DNA from: Anaeramoeba flamelloides
Taxonomy: Eukaryota; Metamonada; Anaeramoebidae
Assembly: GCA_027625915.1 (NCBI GenBank)
Contig: JANTQA010000015.1
Location: 6,477,001-6,541,000 of the forward strand
Reading direction: 5' to 3'
Length of the DNA: 64,000 nt
Under the pieces are notes generated by a model, which saw nothing but the letters and a program-made list of their open reading frames with translations, searched no databases and had not been told where the DNA came from. Position numbers and translations under genes: made by a program. The stretch's first letter is position 1. Every line of letters begins with the position of its first letter. Positions 47,001-59,132 of the stretch are shown here, in pieces.

Positions 47001-50000
47001 CAAAGTCTTACTGAAAAGAACCTATTTAAAAATGATCTTCAATTGGAACAATTATATAGAAAATTAATATTCAATTTACAAAGAAAAAAAAATACTTTTA
47101 ATGGTAATAATGACGGTGGTGGTTGTATTGATAGCGATGGCGATGGCAATGTTGATGATGATGATAATGATCATAATGATGATGACGACGGTGGCAACAA
47201 TATGCAGATTTATTGGAAATTAAATACTAAAGAGAATTTGGATAGAGAAAGAAAATTATTAAAAAGAAATTATAATTTCCAACATCATAAAGAATCTTCA
47301 ATATTAAGGGATTTTGGCAATTTAAATTTAGCCTTAAAAAAGTTAAATAATATTAATTATTTTAAAAAACAAATTAATGTGGAAGGATTGGAAGAATTAA
47401 TCAAATTAAATAGTAATCGAAATAACGAAATAAAAAAATTTGATTTTGAAATTGAAAGAATTAAAAAAAAAACATATATCAAAACTTTTAAAAAAAAAGA
47501 ATTAAAGGCAAAAAAAGAAAATATTATTTATCAAACCCAAACACAATTAATAAAATCATACAAAATAAGTAAAGGAAACATCTTAATTACAGATTGTGCA
47601 ATTCATTTCTATAGTACAAAATTAGTAACGAACAACCCCAAAATCGAAAACAACCCACTGTTTAGATATGTAAACCAAATCCACAAACAAAGAAAAAAGG
47701 CCAGCTCCAATAAAATATTTGATTTAAATTTAATAAATGAATTATTTAACAGAAGATTTAGATTAAGACATACGGCTATTGAATTTTTTTTAAAAAATCA
47801 AAAAATCTATTTTTTTAATTTTGAGAATACAGGTATTAGGGACAAAGTAATAGAAACAATTCTCTATTTAAAACCAAAACATTTACCAAGTTATAATATT
47901 TCATATTATTCTAATCCCTCAGAATATTTGAAAAACACCAAGCTAATTCAAAAATGGCAGAACGGTGAAATTTCGAACTTCCAATATTTGATGAAAATTA
48001 ACACCCTGGCGGGGCGTACTTATAATGACTTATCGCAATACCCCGTATTCCCCTGGGTTTTGCAGGATTACACAAGCCAAGAAATCGATTTAAATGACCC
48101 AAAGGTTTATAGAGATCTTTCAAAGCCAGTGGGAATGCTGAATCCTAAACACGAAATTGAATTGCAAAAAAAATATAATGAATTAACAGAAAATTTTAAC
48201 CATATGGGGATGACACCTTTCCATTATGGATCTCATTATTCTAATCTTGGAATTGTTAATAATTTTTTAATTCGAATGGAACCTTTCACTACTTTGTCGG
48301 TTGAATTACAAGGTTTGTTTTTATTTCATTTTTCTTTGACTTTATTTTTTTTTTATTTTTTTTTTTTTTGTGTTTTGTGTTTTCAGAAATAACAAGATTC
48401 AACTGATAGTGCCCGAAACAAAAAATTAAACTAACCATGTCAATATAAAAACGTGATATACATTTAGCACATTACCTGAATTAAAAAAAAAAAATGAAAA
48501 TTTTGAGTTAGAAAAAACAAATAAACCCTTTTTCAAAGAAAAGGGCACAGAAAATTTCAAGAATTATTTATAATTGAATCAAATTACTTATAGTATCATT
48601 CTAAAAATATAAGAAACTCCATAAAATATATAAAAAAAACCCAACTGAATATTTAAAACTCATTAAAAACAAAACAATAAAAAATAAAATCAAATATTTT
48701 AAAAATTGATCTGCCCTTTTATTTCAAATCGAGAAATCTCGTTTTGTAAATTGTATGGGAAGAAAAATTATAAAATCAATAAAAACCGTTGAACAAGGTG
48801 AATTGGGAAAATGTTCTTTACAAGTTATTGATAACTCTTTACACACTAAACCTTTGTTCTTTAAAGTCTCATTTTCAAAATTAAGCCGCAATTCATTTGG
48901 GTATTTTGTTGAAATTGTTTTTTTTTTTTTTATTTTCAATTTTTTTGTTCCATTACACCAATCCAATAATGGTCTTTCAAAATTTCTCTATCTAGCTCAT
49001 TCGAAATCATACTTAAAGTGTTTCCATTTTTATACTGTTAGATTATTTTCAAAAACGTTTCTTCTTATCTTGTTTTTTTTTCATTTTCCAACTATTCAAT
49101 ATCCAGAAATAAAAAAAACAAAAAATGAAAAACTGAATAATTAAAATTAAAATCACCATCACCAATAAGTAATTATCTTATTAACCATCAAATTCAATAG
49201 TATTGATGATTTGAGAGGTGTGCCCTTTTGTTTGAAAAAGAGTTTACTTTAATTCATACATTACAATTGTTTTTTTTTGTTCAAATTTTGAAAAATATAA
49301 TATTTTATCATATTTGGGGGATTGCTTTTCAAAGAAAAGTTCCTTCAAAACAAAAAAGAAATCAGAAAATCACCTTAAGGTAAATAGAATTTAAGATCTT
49401 GATTTAAATTTTGTGAAGAATAAATTTAAAATATAGTAACTTTTCCATTCCAGAAACGTGTTTATTTCAACAGTAAAGTTTAAATTGAATCCTGATAACA
49501 AATACTTGAATTGATTCTTGATATTTGGAGTTATTATATACTACAAAAGATACCAAATTTTGGTTCATTTTTCCAAAAAAATTGAGTAAGAAAAAAAGCT
49601 GAGAAACCAAAAATAGAACAATTTTCAAAAATAAAACAGCAAATAAACGCAAAATGTCTAGAATCACTAGGTAAAAACGTGTTACTCTAATATTATTGAA
49701 ACAATGAAAATGATTGTAGAAAAATCATATTGATTCCTCTTGGGATTTTTATTTGGATCTTCAATTGAAGATCAAAAATAATATTCTTGTTTTTTTCTCA
49801 ATGTGGTTTACCTAAGAATTTGGGTTTTTTATTTTTTATATTGATATTTTAATTATTTTTCTTCTTGTCTTTTTTTTTTCTATTTTGATTAAATTTTTCT
49901 TTAATTACTCCTTTCTCTCAATAAATCAATCAATCAATCAATAACAAATCTCAAAATATAACAATAGGTGGACAATTTGATATCCCTGATCGATTATTTC

Positions 50001-51724
50001 ATTCAATTCCGAAATCTTTCAAAAATTGTTTGAAATCGATTTCTGATGTTAAAGAATTAATTCCAGAATTTTATTCGATGCCAGAATTTTTACTAAATCA
50101 TAATAATTTAGATTTAGGGAAATTACAAAATGGGAACATTGTTGGCGACGTGGAATTACCCCCATGGGCAAAAGGGAGCCCTTATAGGTTTATAAAGATA
50201 ATGAGACGAGCATTAGAAAGCAAATATGTAAGTGAGCATTTAAATGAATGGATCGATTTAATTTTTGGATATAAGCAACAGGGCACTGAAGCTGTGAAGT
50301 CATATAATTTATTTTTTTATTTGACTTATGAACATGAAATCCAAAAGATTGATAAAAAATCAATTGACAATGAAATTCTAAAACAATCCATTGAAGATCA
50401 AATTGATAATTATGGACAAACACCATTACAACTATTTACGAAACATCCACATCCACAAAAAATGGTTTTACAATTATCAAAAAAGTCTAACAACCGTCTT
50501 GATAATAATAACAATAACAATAATCATAATCATAACAACAACAACAACAACAACAACAATAATAATAATAATCATAATAATCACAATCACAGTAGCAATA
50601 ATAACACCAGTCCCAGCAAAAGGGGCAGCAGTAATAACATCATCAAAATTATCATCAATGCCAATGAAATTAATTCCAAGGTTATGAATAATCAATTTTA
50701 TAACGATAAGATGATAAAAAATCGATTTGAAAAATTTAAATTTAGCTATTTTCAGCTCCCATCAACAGCCCTTTTCTCTTGCATTTATTTAAACAATCCA
50801 TCACTTTACAATTGCAATCCAAAATTAATAGTTTATCATGAAAACCAACAAATATTAAATTATATTTTTTCGGTAAATCAATCATTTTTAATTGAAAATT
50901 TCATATTGAACGAAAAAAAACAAAAATTAAATAATGCTAATATCAATAATCCAACAATTACGCACCCATTTGACAACAATATCCATTCTTTCAAAAATTG
51001 CTTTTCCATTTATACCACAACCCCGCAATTTACTTTATTCACTTGTGGGTACCGTGATTGCTCAATTAAATTAATTGATGATAATAATCATACAATTCTT
51101 TCAAACATCAAAAAGCACAAAGATGTCGTAACTTGTTTAAAATATCACAAAAAATATCTAGTGTCTGGCTCAAGGGATTCAAATGTAATCATTTGGAAAA
51201 TTAAGAATGAAAGTAAAAAAAAAAATCATGTCTTTTTAAAATGTAAACATATTTTGACAAATAATCAAACAGAAATTACATGTATCGATTTAAATGCAGA
51301 TTTTGATCTCTTAATTTCTGGTTCATTAGATAACACTTTGATCTTTTCTTCTTTGAAGGATGGTAACTATATACGCTCAATCAATATCGAACAGAAACCC
51401 CTATTGCTCAAAATTGTTCCACGTGGCTATATTTTATCCTTTACAGAGCACAAAATGATCCTTCTTTTTTCTTTAAATGGGGTTTTGATCAATTCAATAT
51501 CAGTCCCAAATAGCGTTACCGATTGGTGCTTTACTCAGGATTATAGCCATTTTATTACAGGAGACGAAAAGGGAGTATTATCAATTTATAACCTTTTCAA
51601 TTTACAAATTATTTCGAAAATGGATTTCAAGAGGAAAATTGTCTCTCTTTCAATCTCAAAAAAAAATTCTATTCTTTGTATAGATTTTGAGAACAATAAA
51701 ATTGCACTTTCCAATTTTTGTTAA
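39456..51724 (+). CDS. Giant neurobeachin/Lvs-type BEACH-WD40 protein, four exons
   Basis: Scaffold of the BEACH family (neurobeachin, LRBA, Lvs, ALFY), known for roles in vesicle trafficking and lysosome or autophagy function. Exons: 39456-39587, 39702-39909, 40113-48312, 49968-51724; about 3,430 residues. A long helical ARM-like N-terminal part is followed by a concanavalin A-like lectin fold (residues ~1177-1325; EFTTIFWLKLF, EYFFFSLNYSTKKLTIYIND). Next come a PH-like BEACH domain (~2588-2705; GNILITDCAIHFYSTK, RRFRLRHTAIEFFL) and the BEACH domain (~2720-3010; NGEISNFQYLMKINTLAGR, PVFPWVLQDY, DLSKPVGMLN, then DVKELIPEFYSMPEFLLN). WD40 repeats end the protein (~3190-3430; GSRDSNVIIWKI, GSLDNTLIFSSL, GDEKGVLSIYNL). 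No FYVE domain follows, which argues against ALFY/WDFY3. Poly-Asn (42640-42725, 43988-44034, 50497-50590) and poly-Asp (45886-45945) tracts occupy linkers. One frame break lies at 44967-45040. The ATG is the first in frame before a good first donor. Confidence 0.9.
39588..39701 (+). other. BEACH gene intron 1 (114 nt)
   Basis: Donor CTT|GTAAGTTTTTC, acceptor CATAAATAG|GAAGCTAGG, phase 0. It joins NVITDL to EARYQWYCYF, keeping an open frame across the splice. Confidence 0.8.
39910..40112 (+). other. BEACH gene intron 2 (203 nt)
   Basis: Donor CAGAAA|GTAAATTGC, acceptor CCACAAATAG|GAAAAAAAATG, phase 1. It joins ILNSTE to RKKMNYQLPD. The ATG at 40121 right after the acceptor could be mistaken for a gene start. 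Confidence 0.75.
48313..49967 (+). other. BEACH gene intron 3 (1,655 nt) inside the BEACH domain
   Basis: Donor TTACAAG|GTTTGTTTTT, acceptor ACAATAG|GTGGACAATTTG, phase 1. The spliced protein reads SVELQGGQFDIPDRLFHSIP, the invariant BEACH core, so the junction is secure. It is far longer than the other introns of this gene. It holds a 129-codon frame at 48755-49144 of uncertain meaning and several short direct repeats (TCAA)n near 49922-49942. Confidence 0.92.
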
Positions 51725-51822
51725 AATTTGAATTTCAAAATATTTAAATATAATTGTATTGTAAAGTTTTTTATTTTTTCGAATTTTTTTTTTTTTTTTT
51801 ATGATTTTATTGATATTTAACA

Positions 51823-51828
51823 AATAAA
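51823..51828 (+). terminator. Possible polyadenylation signal of the BEACH gene
   Basis: AATAAA about 100 nt past the stop, just before a T-rich run and the foldback element at 51873. Confidence 0.35.
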
Positions 51829-51872
51829 ATTTGAATTGTTTTTTTTTTTTTTTTTTTTTTTTTTTAACTTAA

Positions 51873-52425
51873 GGTTTACAATCTTTGAAATTTGAAAAAA
51901 GATTATCTTGTGTAGGGTGTAGTTACTTGTTAATTTGATTCCGATCTGATCGATCTTTTAATTTATATGGGTTTTAATAGTGGTTAAAAATAGCAATTTT
52001 TGACAATTTAATTTGTTTTTTTCTGAAATCCGAATTTACGAGTGGAAGACGAATATATAGGTAGTTAAGTACTAAAAAAAAGTGATTAATGGGTTGTTGG
52101 TTGAAATTTTTAATTAGAATTGGTTTTATTAGGAGCTTTTAAAAAAAAAATTTTTTCATGTTAGTTAACTGACTAAAAAGTAAATCAAAATTTTCTTCTA
52201 CAACCCAAAATTCAAAAGTTATTTTTAAACACCTACCAATATATTAACCTTACATTCTTCAATTCGGATTTGGGAAAAAAAAAAAATAAATTGTCAAAAA
52301 ATTGCCATATTGAACAACTTTTAAAACGCATATCAATTAAAAGATCTATCAGAAAGGAACTAAATTAACAAGCCACAACACCCTGCACAGGATAATCTTT
52401 TTTCAAATTTTAGGGATTGTAAACC
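51873..52425. mobile_element. TTAA-flanked foldback element, type GGTTTACAATC
   Basis: 553 bp with arms of about 200 bp. The left arm begins GGTTTACAATCTTTGAAATT and runs through AAAAAAGATTATC..TGTGTAGGGTGTAG and TCTTTTAATT. The right arm is its inverse and ends GGGATTGTAAACC. TTAA lies on the left (51869-51872) and ATAA on the right (52426-52429). It is a different terminal sequence from the GGGANTAG set but has the same target preference. It lies about 150 bp past the BEACH stop codon. Confidence 0.82.
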
Positions 52426-52429
52426 ATAA

Positions 52430-53943
52430 GGGAGTAAATAAATTTTCAAAAATTCAAAGTGATTCGATTTCTGTGAAACTGAATCTTTAAAAACATTGTT
52501 GATCTAATTAAATTTTTGCTTAAATAAAAAGAGAAATTGAATATATCTCAATACAATATATTTACATACAAAAGTTCCAAACTGACTGTAAAATTTGACA
52601 AAAATAGAAATTGACTTTTTTGTCTGTGTTAAACACAAAAAAAAAATCTTTGGTTATACACTATCACAAAATTTTATGGTTTGTGATAGTTTTTTTTTAA
52701 AATTTTCTAATTCAAAAGACAGAGAAAAACATCATATTGTTTATCAACTATATTCAAAAATCCAAAGCAAAGCTTCCAAAGATCGAAAATAAACTTTAAT
52801 AATCCCTTTGAATTAGTATCTCCTGTTGATTTTAATGTGTTTAGAAATGAATCATTACCAAAAAACTAAAAATTTTTAAATTAAAGATCATTTCAAAGGT
52901 TTTATGTAGTTAAAAATTCAAATATTCATTAATTCTGAATTGAAAAAAATATGTTCTATTTAAAAAAATTCTCCATTTGTATTAGGCTATGACATAGCCA
53001 TATATTCCTATCATAAAAAAGAAAGTGTGAAATAACGAAAATGGATTTTCTGTTTATCATAGATTTTACATTAGGGTTGAAGCCACTGTATCTATTAAAA
53101 GAGATGGAAATCAAAATAAGTAACGTTTTGTTTCACAAAATAATAAAAAAATCATTTATTTATTGATTTTTTGTAAAAAATTTGGATCCATTTTTTTTTC
53201 TTTTGGTTTTATTTTTAATTCTTTATGAAAATAATTTTGATTATAAATTTTTGACTAATAAATTACTTGTTATTTCTATTATTTTAGAATTCCCAAAATT
53301 AATTTTCAAAACCTCTTGTTATTTAATTCATCAAGTTTAGTTTAGTTCAGTAAATCATATATTTTTTTCAATTAGTTTTGAGAAATAAAGATGTATTGTA
53401 TGACTTTGTTTGATTTGATAAATATTTATTATTGATTAAATTGAAAACATCAAATAATTTTGAATCTTGCTTGAAATTATTTTAATCATATTTTCTTTAT
53501 CTTTTTAAGTTGAATTTTTTGTATTTATTGATGAATTACAATATTTTCTATCCCTCAATTTCATTTTTGAATATTGAATCATTTATTTTAGCTTAATTTT
53601 AAAAACAATATTTTTAAAAAAAATTGTGAAAACTAATTTGAAATAAAAAGTTTTGGTAAAAAAATAATAAATAGAAACAGACTAGAAATCCAGGCAATAA
53701 ATTATTTGGATTCTCCTAAGTGATGATATAAAGAAAATAAATCTTCAAAAAAAGGTGTATTTTTTTTTCTTTTTTTCATTCATTTATTTCAACAAGTTAA
53801 TCTGGATATGTTATTTTTTTCTTTGATAGAACAAAGAAATTGAATGGTTTGAAATATAGTATTTCTTATGAATATTTTATTCATTTATTCAATGATTTAT
53901 TTCCATTCGTGAATATTTCCAGAAAAAAACTTTTCAAAATAAA
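52430..53943. other. 1.5 kb spacer
   Basis: Begins GGGAGTAAATAAATTTTC directly after the ATAA of the preceding element. That resembles a GGGAGTAG-type end, but I found no partner end. No gene seen. Confidence 0.35.
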
Positions 53944-53947
53944 TTAA

Positions 53948-54390
53948 GGGAGTAGTATTTTTTAAAAATAAAATGAAAAATTTTCAACATCCTAAAAAAC
54001 ATTTATTTTTTGTAATTTGTCTTTCGATTTATGAAATGGATGAGTTATTCTCATTTAAACAATTTATTATTTGAGTCTATTTTTTTGAAATTCAAAATTT
54101 ACATGTTTCCAATACAAAACGTAAAAAAGTAACCTATTATTTTGTTTAAAAATTAAGTTAATTCTTGAAAAAGGGGAAAAGATATTTTTTGTTTTATATT
54201 GGAATGTAATGATTTCAAAAGCATATTTTGTATTCGGTTATTCTTTTTCTTTGATTAATATTTCAATTCAAATCTTAGTAAATTAAAACTATTTGTGGTT
54301 TAGGTGATTTAATAAATGAATATTAGGTAGAAGCTTGACAACATTTTATCAATTAAATTAAGATCTATTAAGGAAAAAAAAATTTATTCT
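53948..54390 (+). repeat. Inverted repeat segment X (left arm)
   Basis: 443 bp, TTAA on both sides (53944-53947 and 54391-54394). Starts GGGAGTAGTATTTTT and ends AAATTTATTC. It is repeated in inverted orientation at 55083-55516. Strong shared blocks are GAGTCTATTTTT, AAATTCAAAATTTACAT, GTAACCTATTATTTTGTT, AACTATTTGTGGTTTAGGTG and GAATATTAGGTAGAAGCTT. Confidence 0.85.
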
Positions 54391-54394
54391 TTAA

Positions 54395-56196
54395 GGGACT
54401 AGTCTTCTACGACAACAAGGCAAAATTTTAAAATATGTTATTGGTGGTATTCTCTACTTTCGTATTTTGTAGATCCCATGTGTCAAAAAATTCTGATCGA
54501 CTAAGAAAGCCATAAAAGAAAATTAGTATAGTGAGATCAATTATTTTTTTCCTTTTTTTCCGAAAAAGAAAACTATCAAATTCATTTTATTTCTCACAAT
54601 TTAACAAGTTTTTACCCCTTTTATTATTATTTTGATCATTATTATACTATAACATTTCTCTGTTACCAGTAATATTAATATAAAGATTTTTTTTCTTTTA
54701 TGAGATAAAACTTTTGGTTAACCAAAAAAATTAATGATATATTTAACGGATTAAAAAATAATTGTATTTTTTTGAGAATAGTAGTTATAATAATCAAAGT
54801 TTTGTGGTCATTTAAAAATTTTACTCAGAAATTTTGTTTTTGTTTTAAGATAAAATTCGATTTTTCAAAATAAAATTTTCTTGAAGATATATGGGAATTA
54901 GTTAATTTTATCCTCAAAATTCAAAATCATTTTTTTTCTGACGAAAATGAATTGAATTGTTATAAGGATTCTTGTGAATAAGAACTAACAATTTTTTTAA
55001 AAAAATTTTTCAAAATTAAAAATTTTTTACCGATTTTTTTTCATTTTTTGAAAACGAGAAAACAACTTTTTCAAAACCTTAAAGAAAAATTTTTTTTTGC
55101 ATTATAGATCTTAATTTAATTGATAAAATGTTGTTAAGCTTCTACCTAATATTCATTTAGAAAATCACCTAAACCACAAATAGTTTTAATGGCTAAGATT
55201 TGAATTAAATATTAATCAAAGAAAAAGAAACTAAATAAAAAATTTACTTTCGAAATCAATACTTTCCAACATAAAACGAAAAATATGTTTTGCCATTTTC
55301 AAGAATTAACTTAATTTTTTAACAAAATAATAGGTTACTTTTTTTCGTTTTATATTGGAAAGATGTAAATTTTGAATTTCCAAAAATAGACTCAAATCAT
55401 AAATTGTTTAAATGAGACTAACACATCCATTTCATAAGTTGAAACACAAATTACAAAAAAAACAATTTTCAAGATCTTGACAAGATTCCAATTTATTTTC
55501 AAAAATGACTACTCCCTTAAGGTTTTGAAAAGTTTTTTTCTTATTTCAAAAAATGAAAAAAAATTGGTAAAAAATTTCAATTTTGAAAAATTTTTCTAAT
55601 AAATTGTTTAGTCTTATTCACAAGAATCCTTATAATAATAAAATCATTTTTGTCAGAAAAAAAATAATTTTGAATTTTGAGGATAAAATTAACTAATCCC
55701 CAAATATCTTCAAGAAAAATATATTTTCAAAAATCGAATTTTATCTTGAAACAAAAATAAAATTTCGAATAAAACAATTTTAAATGACTATAAAACTTTA
55801 ATTATTAAAACTATACTTTCTAAAAAAATACAATTATTTTCCAATGGGTTTAATATATCATTTTTTTGATTAACCAGAAGTTTTTTCTCAAAAAAGAAAA
55901 ACAAAATTAAATATTAATATTACTGGTAACCAAGATTTCTTGTTATATAATAATGATCAAAATGGCGATAAAAGGGGTAAAAAATTGTGATAATGTGAGA
56001 AATAAAATGAATTTTTCTGTTTTCTTTTTCAGAAAAAATGGTAAAAAAATTGATTTCACTAAACTAATTTTCTTTTCTGGCTTTCTTATTCGATCAGAAT
56101 TTTTTGACACTTGGCATATACAAAATTTGTAAGTAGAGAATACTACCAATAACATATTTTAAACCTTTGCCTTGTTGTCATTCGAATACTAGTCCC
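54395..56196. mobile_element. TTAA-flanked long foldback element, type GGGACTAG (segments Y and Y')
   Basis: 1,802 bp. Left end GGGACTAGTCTTCTACGACA then ACAAGGCAAA; right end the inverse (TTTGCCTTGTTGTCATTCGA then ATACTAGTCCC). TTAA on both sides (54391-54394 and 56197-56200). The arms (54395-55078 and 55521-56196) pair over nearly 700 bp, for example AAGATAAAATTCGATTTTT, GTTAATTTTATCCTCAAAAT and ATAAGGATTCTTGTGAATAA. The loop is segment X' (55083-55516), itself TTAA-bounded. No coding capacity; the 70-codon minus-strand frame in the right arm is not a gene. Confidence 0.87.
55083..55516 (-). repeat. Inverted repeat segment X' (in the loop of the Y foldback)
   Basis: 434 bp, reverse complement of 53948-54390, bounded by TTAA at 55079-55082 and 55517-55520. 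Its outer end reads GACTACTCCC. It diverges from X by scattered substitutions and small indels, so both copies are old. Confidence 0.85.
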
Positions 56197-56200
56197 TTAA

Positions 56201-56766
56201 AACCAAAAAGTGAAGAATCAAAAAAAAATATATTCAATAACAATTGAATAATTAAAGACACAACTTTGATTTAATTTGGGTTCGCTTTCTTTTCACAAAT
56301 AGAGTAAATAATAATATTTTGGTTTCAAAGTTTCAATATGTCATGACACCCAAAAAATCTTCTTACAGTAAGGCTCTCGCAATGAATAATTTTCCAAAAT
56401 GGTAAACTTTAACTACAACCTTCATCATTTTCTTATGAAATAGTAATAAAATTTGGGATTTCTTCAGAGCTATTTTAATCAATTGGAGTTCCTAAAGTTT
56501 TCCTATTTGTTTCTGAATTTATTTTATTTATTCTGTAGATACCAATAGCAAACCTTTCAGAAGCCTTTTGATCTTCTCATTTATTAATTGTACCGAATAA
56601 ATTTTCCGTTTCTTTTTCGAAAACCCTATTTCAGTCAAACCCATTTCATTCTAATTTTACGAGAAAGTGATTGGATCATCAGTCTTATGGCCTTTAATTT
56701 ATTAAGAAATTCAAAAAATGCAATTCATTTTTTAAATGTTTTATTCTTTTAGTCAACTCATTTAAG
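56201..56766. other. Spacer upstream of the B-box exon
   Basis: No ORF or repeat end recognised. Presumed to contain the promoter of the gene starting at 56767. Confidence 0.35.
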
Positions 56767-57016
56767 ATGTTGTCAAATGTAAAATCTCTTCAAAGCTACC
56801 CGTTTGTTGTTAAAATAAATGAAGAATGGCCCTTATGTGATGAGTGCAAAAATAAAGAACCATACCTTTATTGTCATCAAGAAGATAAAATTTACTGTCC
56901 AGAATGTTACCCCCTTCATAACACAAACAAACCTTCAATTTTTTTTGATTTAAAAGAAAACAAATTTGTTTATTTAATTCGCTCCCAAATTATTAACAAC
57001 TCAAACCAAAAAAAGG
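56767..57016 (+). CDS. B-box zinc-finger protein, first exon
   Basis: From the ATG, residues 24-51 form a B-box-type zinc finger: C24-x2-C27, C36, C44-x2-C47 and H51, in CDECKNKEPYLYCHQED and IYCPECYPLHN. B-boxes bind two zinc ions and mediate oligomerisation or ligase-substrate contacts in TRIM-like proteins; no RING precedes it here. After FVYLIRSQIINNSNQ the frame loses complexity. The donor AAAAAGG|GTAATAATTCC ends the exon at 57016 in phase 1. The acceptor at 62230 before the ankyrin repeats needs exactly that phase, giving QKK-V-KLLEICFQ. I therefore suspect one B-box/ankyrin gene with a 5.2 kb intron, but an intervening exon or an independent gene is possible. Confidence 0.65.
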
Positions 57017-58489
57017 GTAATAATTCCATCAAATTTTTTCTTCTTTTTCAAAACATTAAGAAAATTACAAAATTAACAAAAACAAAACAAAAAAACAATT
57101 TCTCGACAAGCCAAACAATTAATATTGTTCTTGTTAAACAAACATTATTTTTTTCATTCCACCCACTGAATTGTTCCTTGTCGTTTCAAAGGAATTTACT
57201 CATTTTTCCATCAAGAAATTTCAAGTTATTAAATCTTGTTTTTAAAGAAAAAAGATGAATTTAAGCTAATATTTGGATCGTTTCCAAAAGATCTTTTCAG
57301 GCAATTTTCTTTTGAGTATCACTTAATGGCATTATTTGATCTCGATATAATAGAAAAAAAATAAAAAAAGGAATCCAAAGAAAAAAAAATGTCAAATTGA
57401 TAGAAAGAAAGCTTTTTTTAACAAAAACACAGCCTTTGGTATCACATTTTCTTATGATAAATTTTTAGCCCTGTTAGAAAACCAAACACAACTATCAATT
57501 TATTGAAAGAATGCTTTCAAAGACTGTAAAAGATCCAAGCTGCTGCAATGTGAAATTGAATTTTTTAAAATTGGTTTTTGAATAAAAACAATTTTTCAAT
57601 TACATCCATTTTCGAAAAAGCTTTAACAAAAAATTTTTTTCAATTATCTCGAAAACAGACACCAAACCAAAGTATACATATTTACAAAACATAAATCTTT
57701 TTTTACCACTCCCTTTTGAAAATGTCTAACACTAGTAACAGATTTTTGATTTTGGAAATTTGTCTTTTTCTTTTTCAAATCCGATAATCCAAACAAAAAG
57801 GAAAAGATCTATCGGATCTTTTTACTGAAAATTAATTGTGAAAAATGAACTTGTTTTAAAAATGAGAATTCATTTCTCAAAAGTTTATAAAGTTGTTAGT
57901 TTGTCAAGTTTAATAGAATCTTAAGGGAGTAGCTACACCATAAGACATAATAAAAATTTGAGAGAGATGAGATAAGAACATTTTATTTTAGTGGCGTGTG
58001 ATCGTAGATTCTCTAAAAATTTTTTTAAAAAAATTATTTGATATTTTTTTTTTATAATGTTCAACAATTAAAAAAAAGAGATTATATTGATAAAATAGTT
58101 TTTTTATTATTATTATTTTTTTATTAAAATAAACTTAATTCCATTAATTTGGACACAGTTTAAACAGTTGGAAAGATAACAATAACATGGCTTACATCCA
58201 ATTGGAAATTAATTTTAATTCAACAAACTATTTCATTTTTTGTCTTTTTTGTTTTTGTTTTCATTTTCTTTTTTTCAGTTACTTAATCGGTTTAGTTAGG
58301 TATGAAAATTTTTTATAGATGGAAGATAGATGGTTACAGTTGAGTTTCTTAAATTGAAAAATCCACATACAACCGGCGCCTGGTATCTTATCATTTGATC
58401 GATCAACCATTGTTGGTGTAATTTTAACAAATCTACCAATATATTTTTTCTTCAAACTCTTTCATTTCAGCTCGTTTCCTTATTTTGGA

Positions 58490-58680
58490 CACTTGTTTTG
58501 ATTTTTTGTTTTATATTGTTTTCTTATATTTGGATGAAAATGATTACTTAAAAAACCATTAATACTATGTTACTTAAATATGGTTTTATATTACGTTTGG
58601 AAAAATATCATAAATTGAATTTTTGTTTCCCTATTTTTGATTTTAGATCTGTCCAAATTTTTGGAATGGGGTTTAGTTTT
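58490..58680. repeat. Dispersed repeat R3, copy 2
   Basis: Matches 3080-3265; see the shared block TTACGTTTGGAAAAATAT and the following GATTTTAG..CCAAATTTTT segment. It is internal to the TTAA element at 57925. Confidence 0.5.
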
Positions 58681-59037
58681 TTTTTTTTGGGAGAAGATAA
58701 TTTCAGATTCCCTGAATAAAACTTATAGCTATTTTGTGGTTTAAACTTTGATAACATATAATCATATTCACTTCTCATATTCCACTAAATCCAACTATTT
58801 AAAATCCTAACAAGTAATAATTTGACTTAATTATTCTTTTTTTGGAATCTTCTAGCTATTTAAGCCCCATTTATGTTTCCTTTTATGATTCTTTCAATTT
58901 TAATATTGTTGTTCTTTTTAAACAAAATCCATTAATTCCAAATGCCACTAATAAAAAAATATTTCTAATTGCTTTATGTTGTCAGGATTAAAAAAATCTC
59001 AAAAATGATGAAAAAATAAAAAAAGGAAAAAATTAAA

Positions 59038-59132
59038 TGCCACAATAGAATGTTGAGAGAAGGATAAAAGATAAGTCATTCAACATCCAAAACGCTATTT
59101 TAAGCAATTCAACTCAACATTCTATTGTGGCA
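59038..59132. repeat. Short perfect-stem hairpin
   Basis: TGCCACAATAGAATGTTGAG (59038-59057) pairs with CTCAACATTCTATTGTGGCA (59113-59132), a 20-bp perfect stem with a 55-base loop. Confidence 0.85.
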
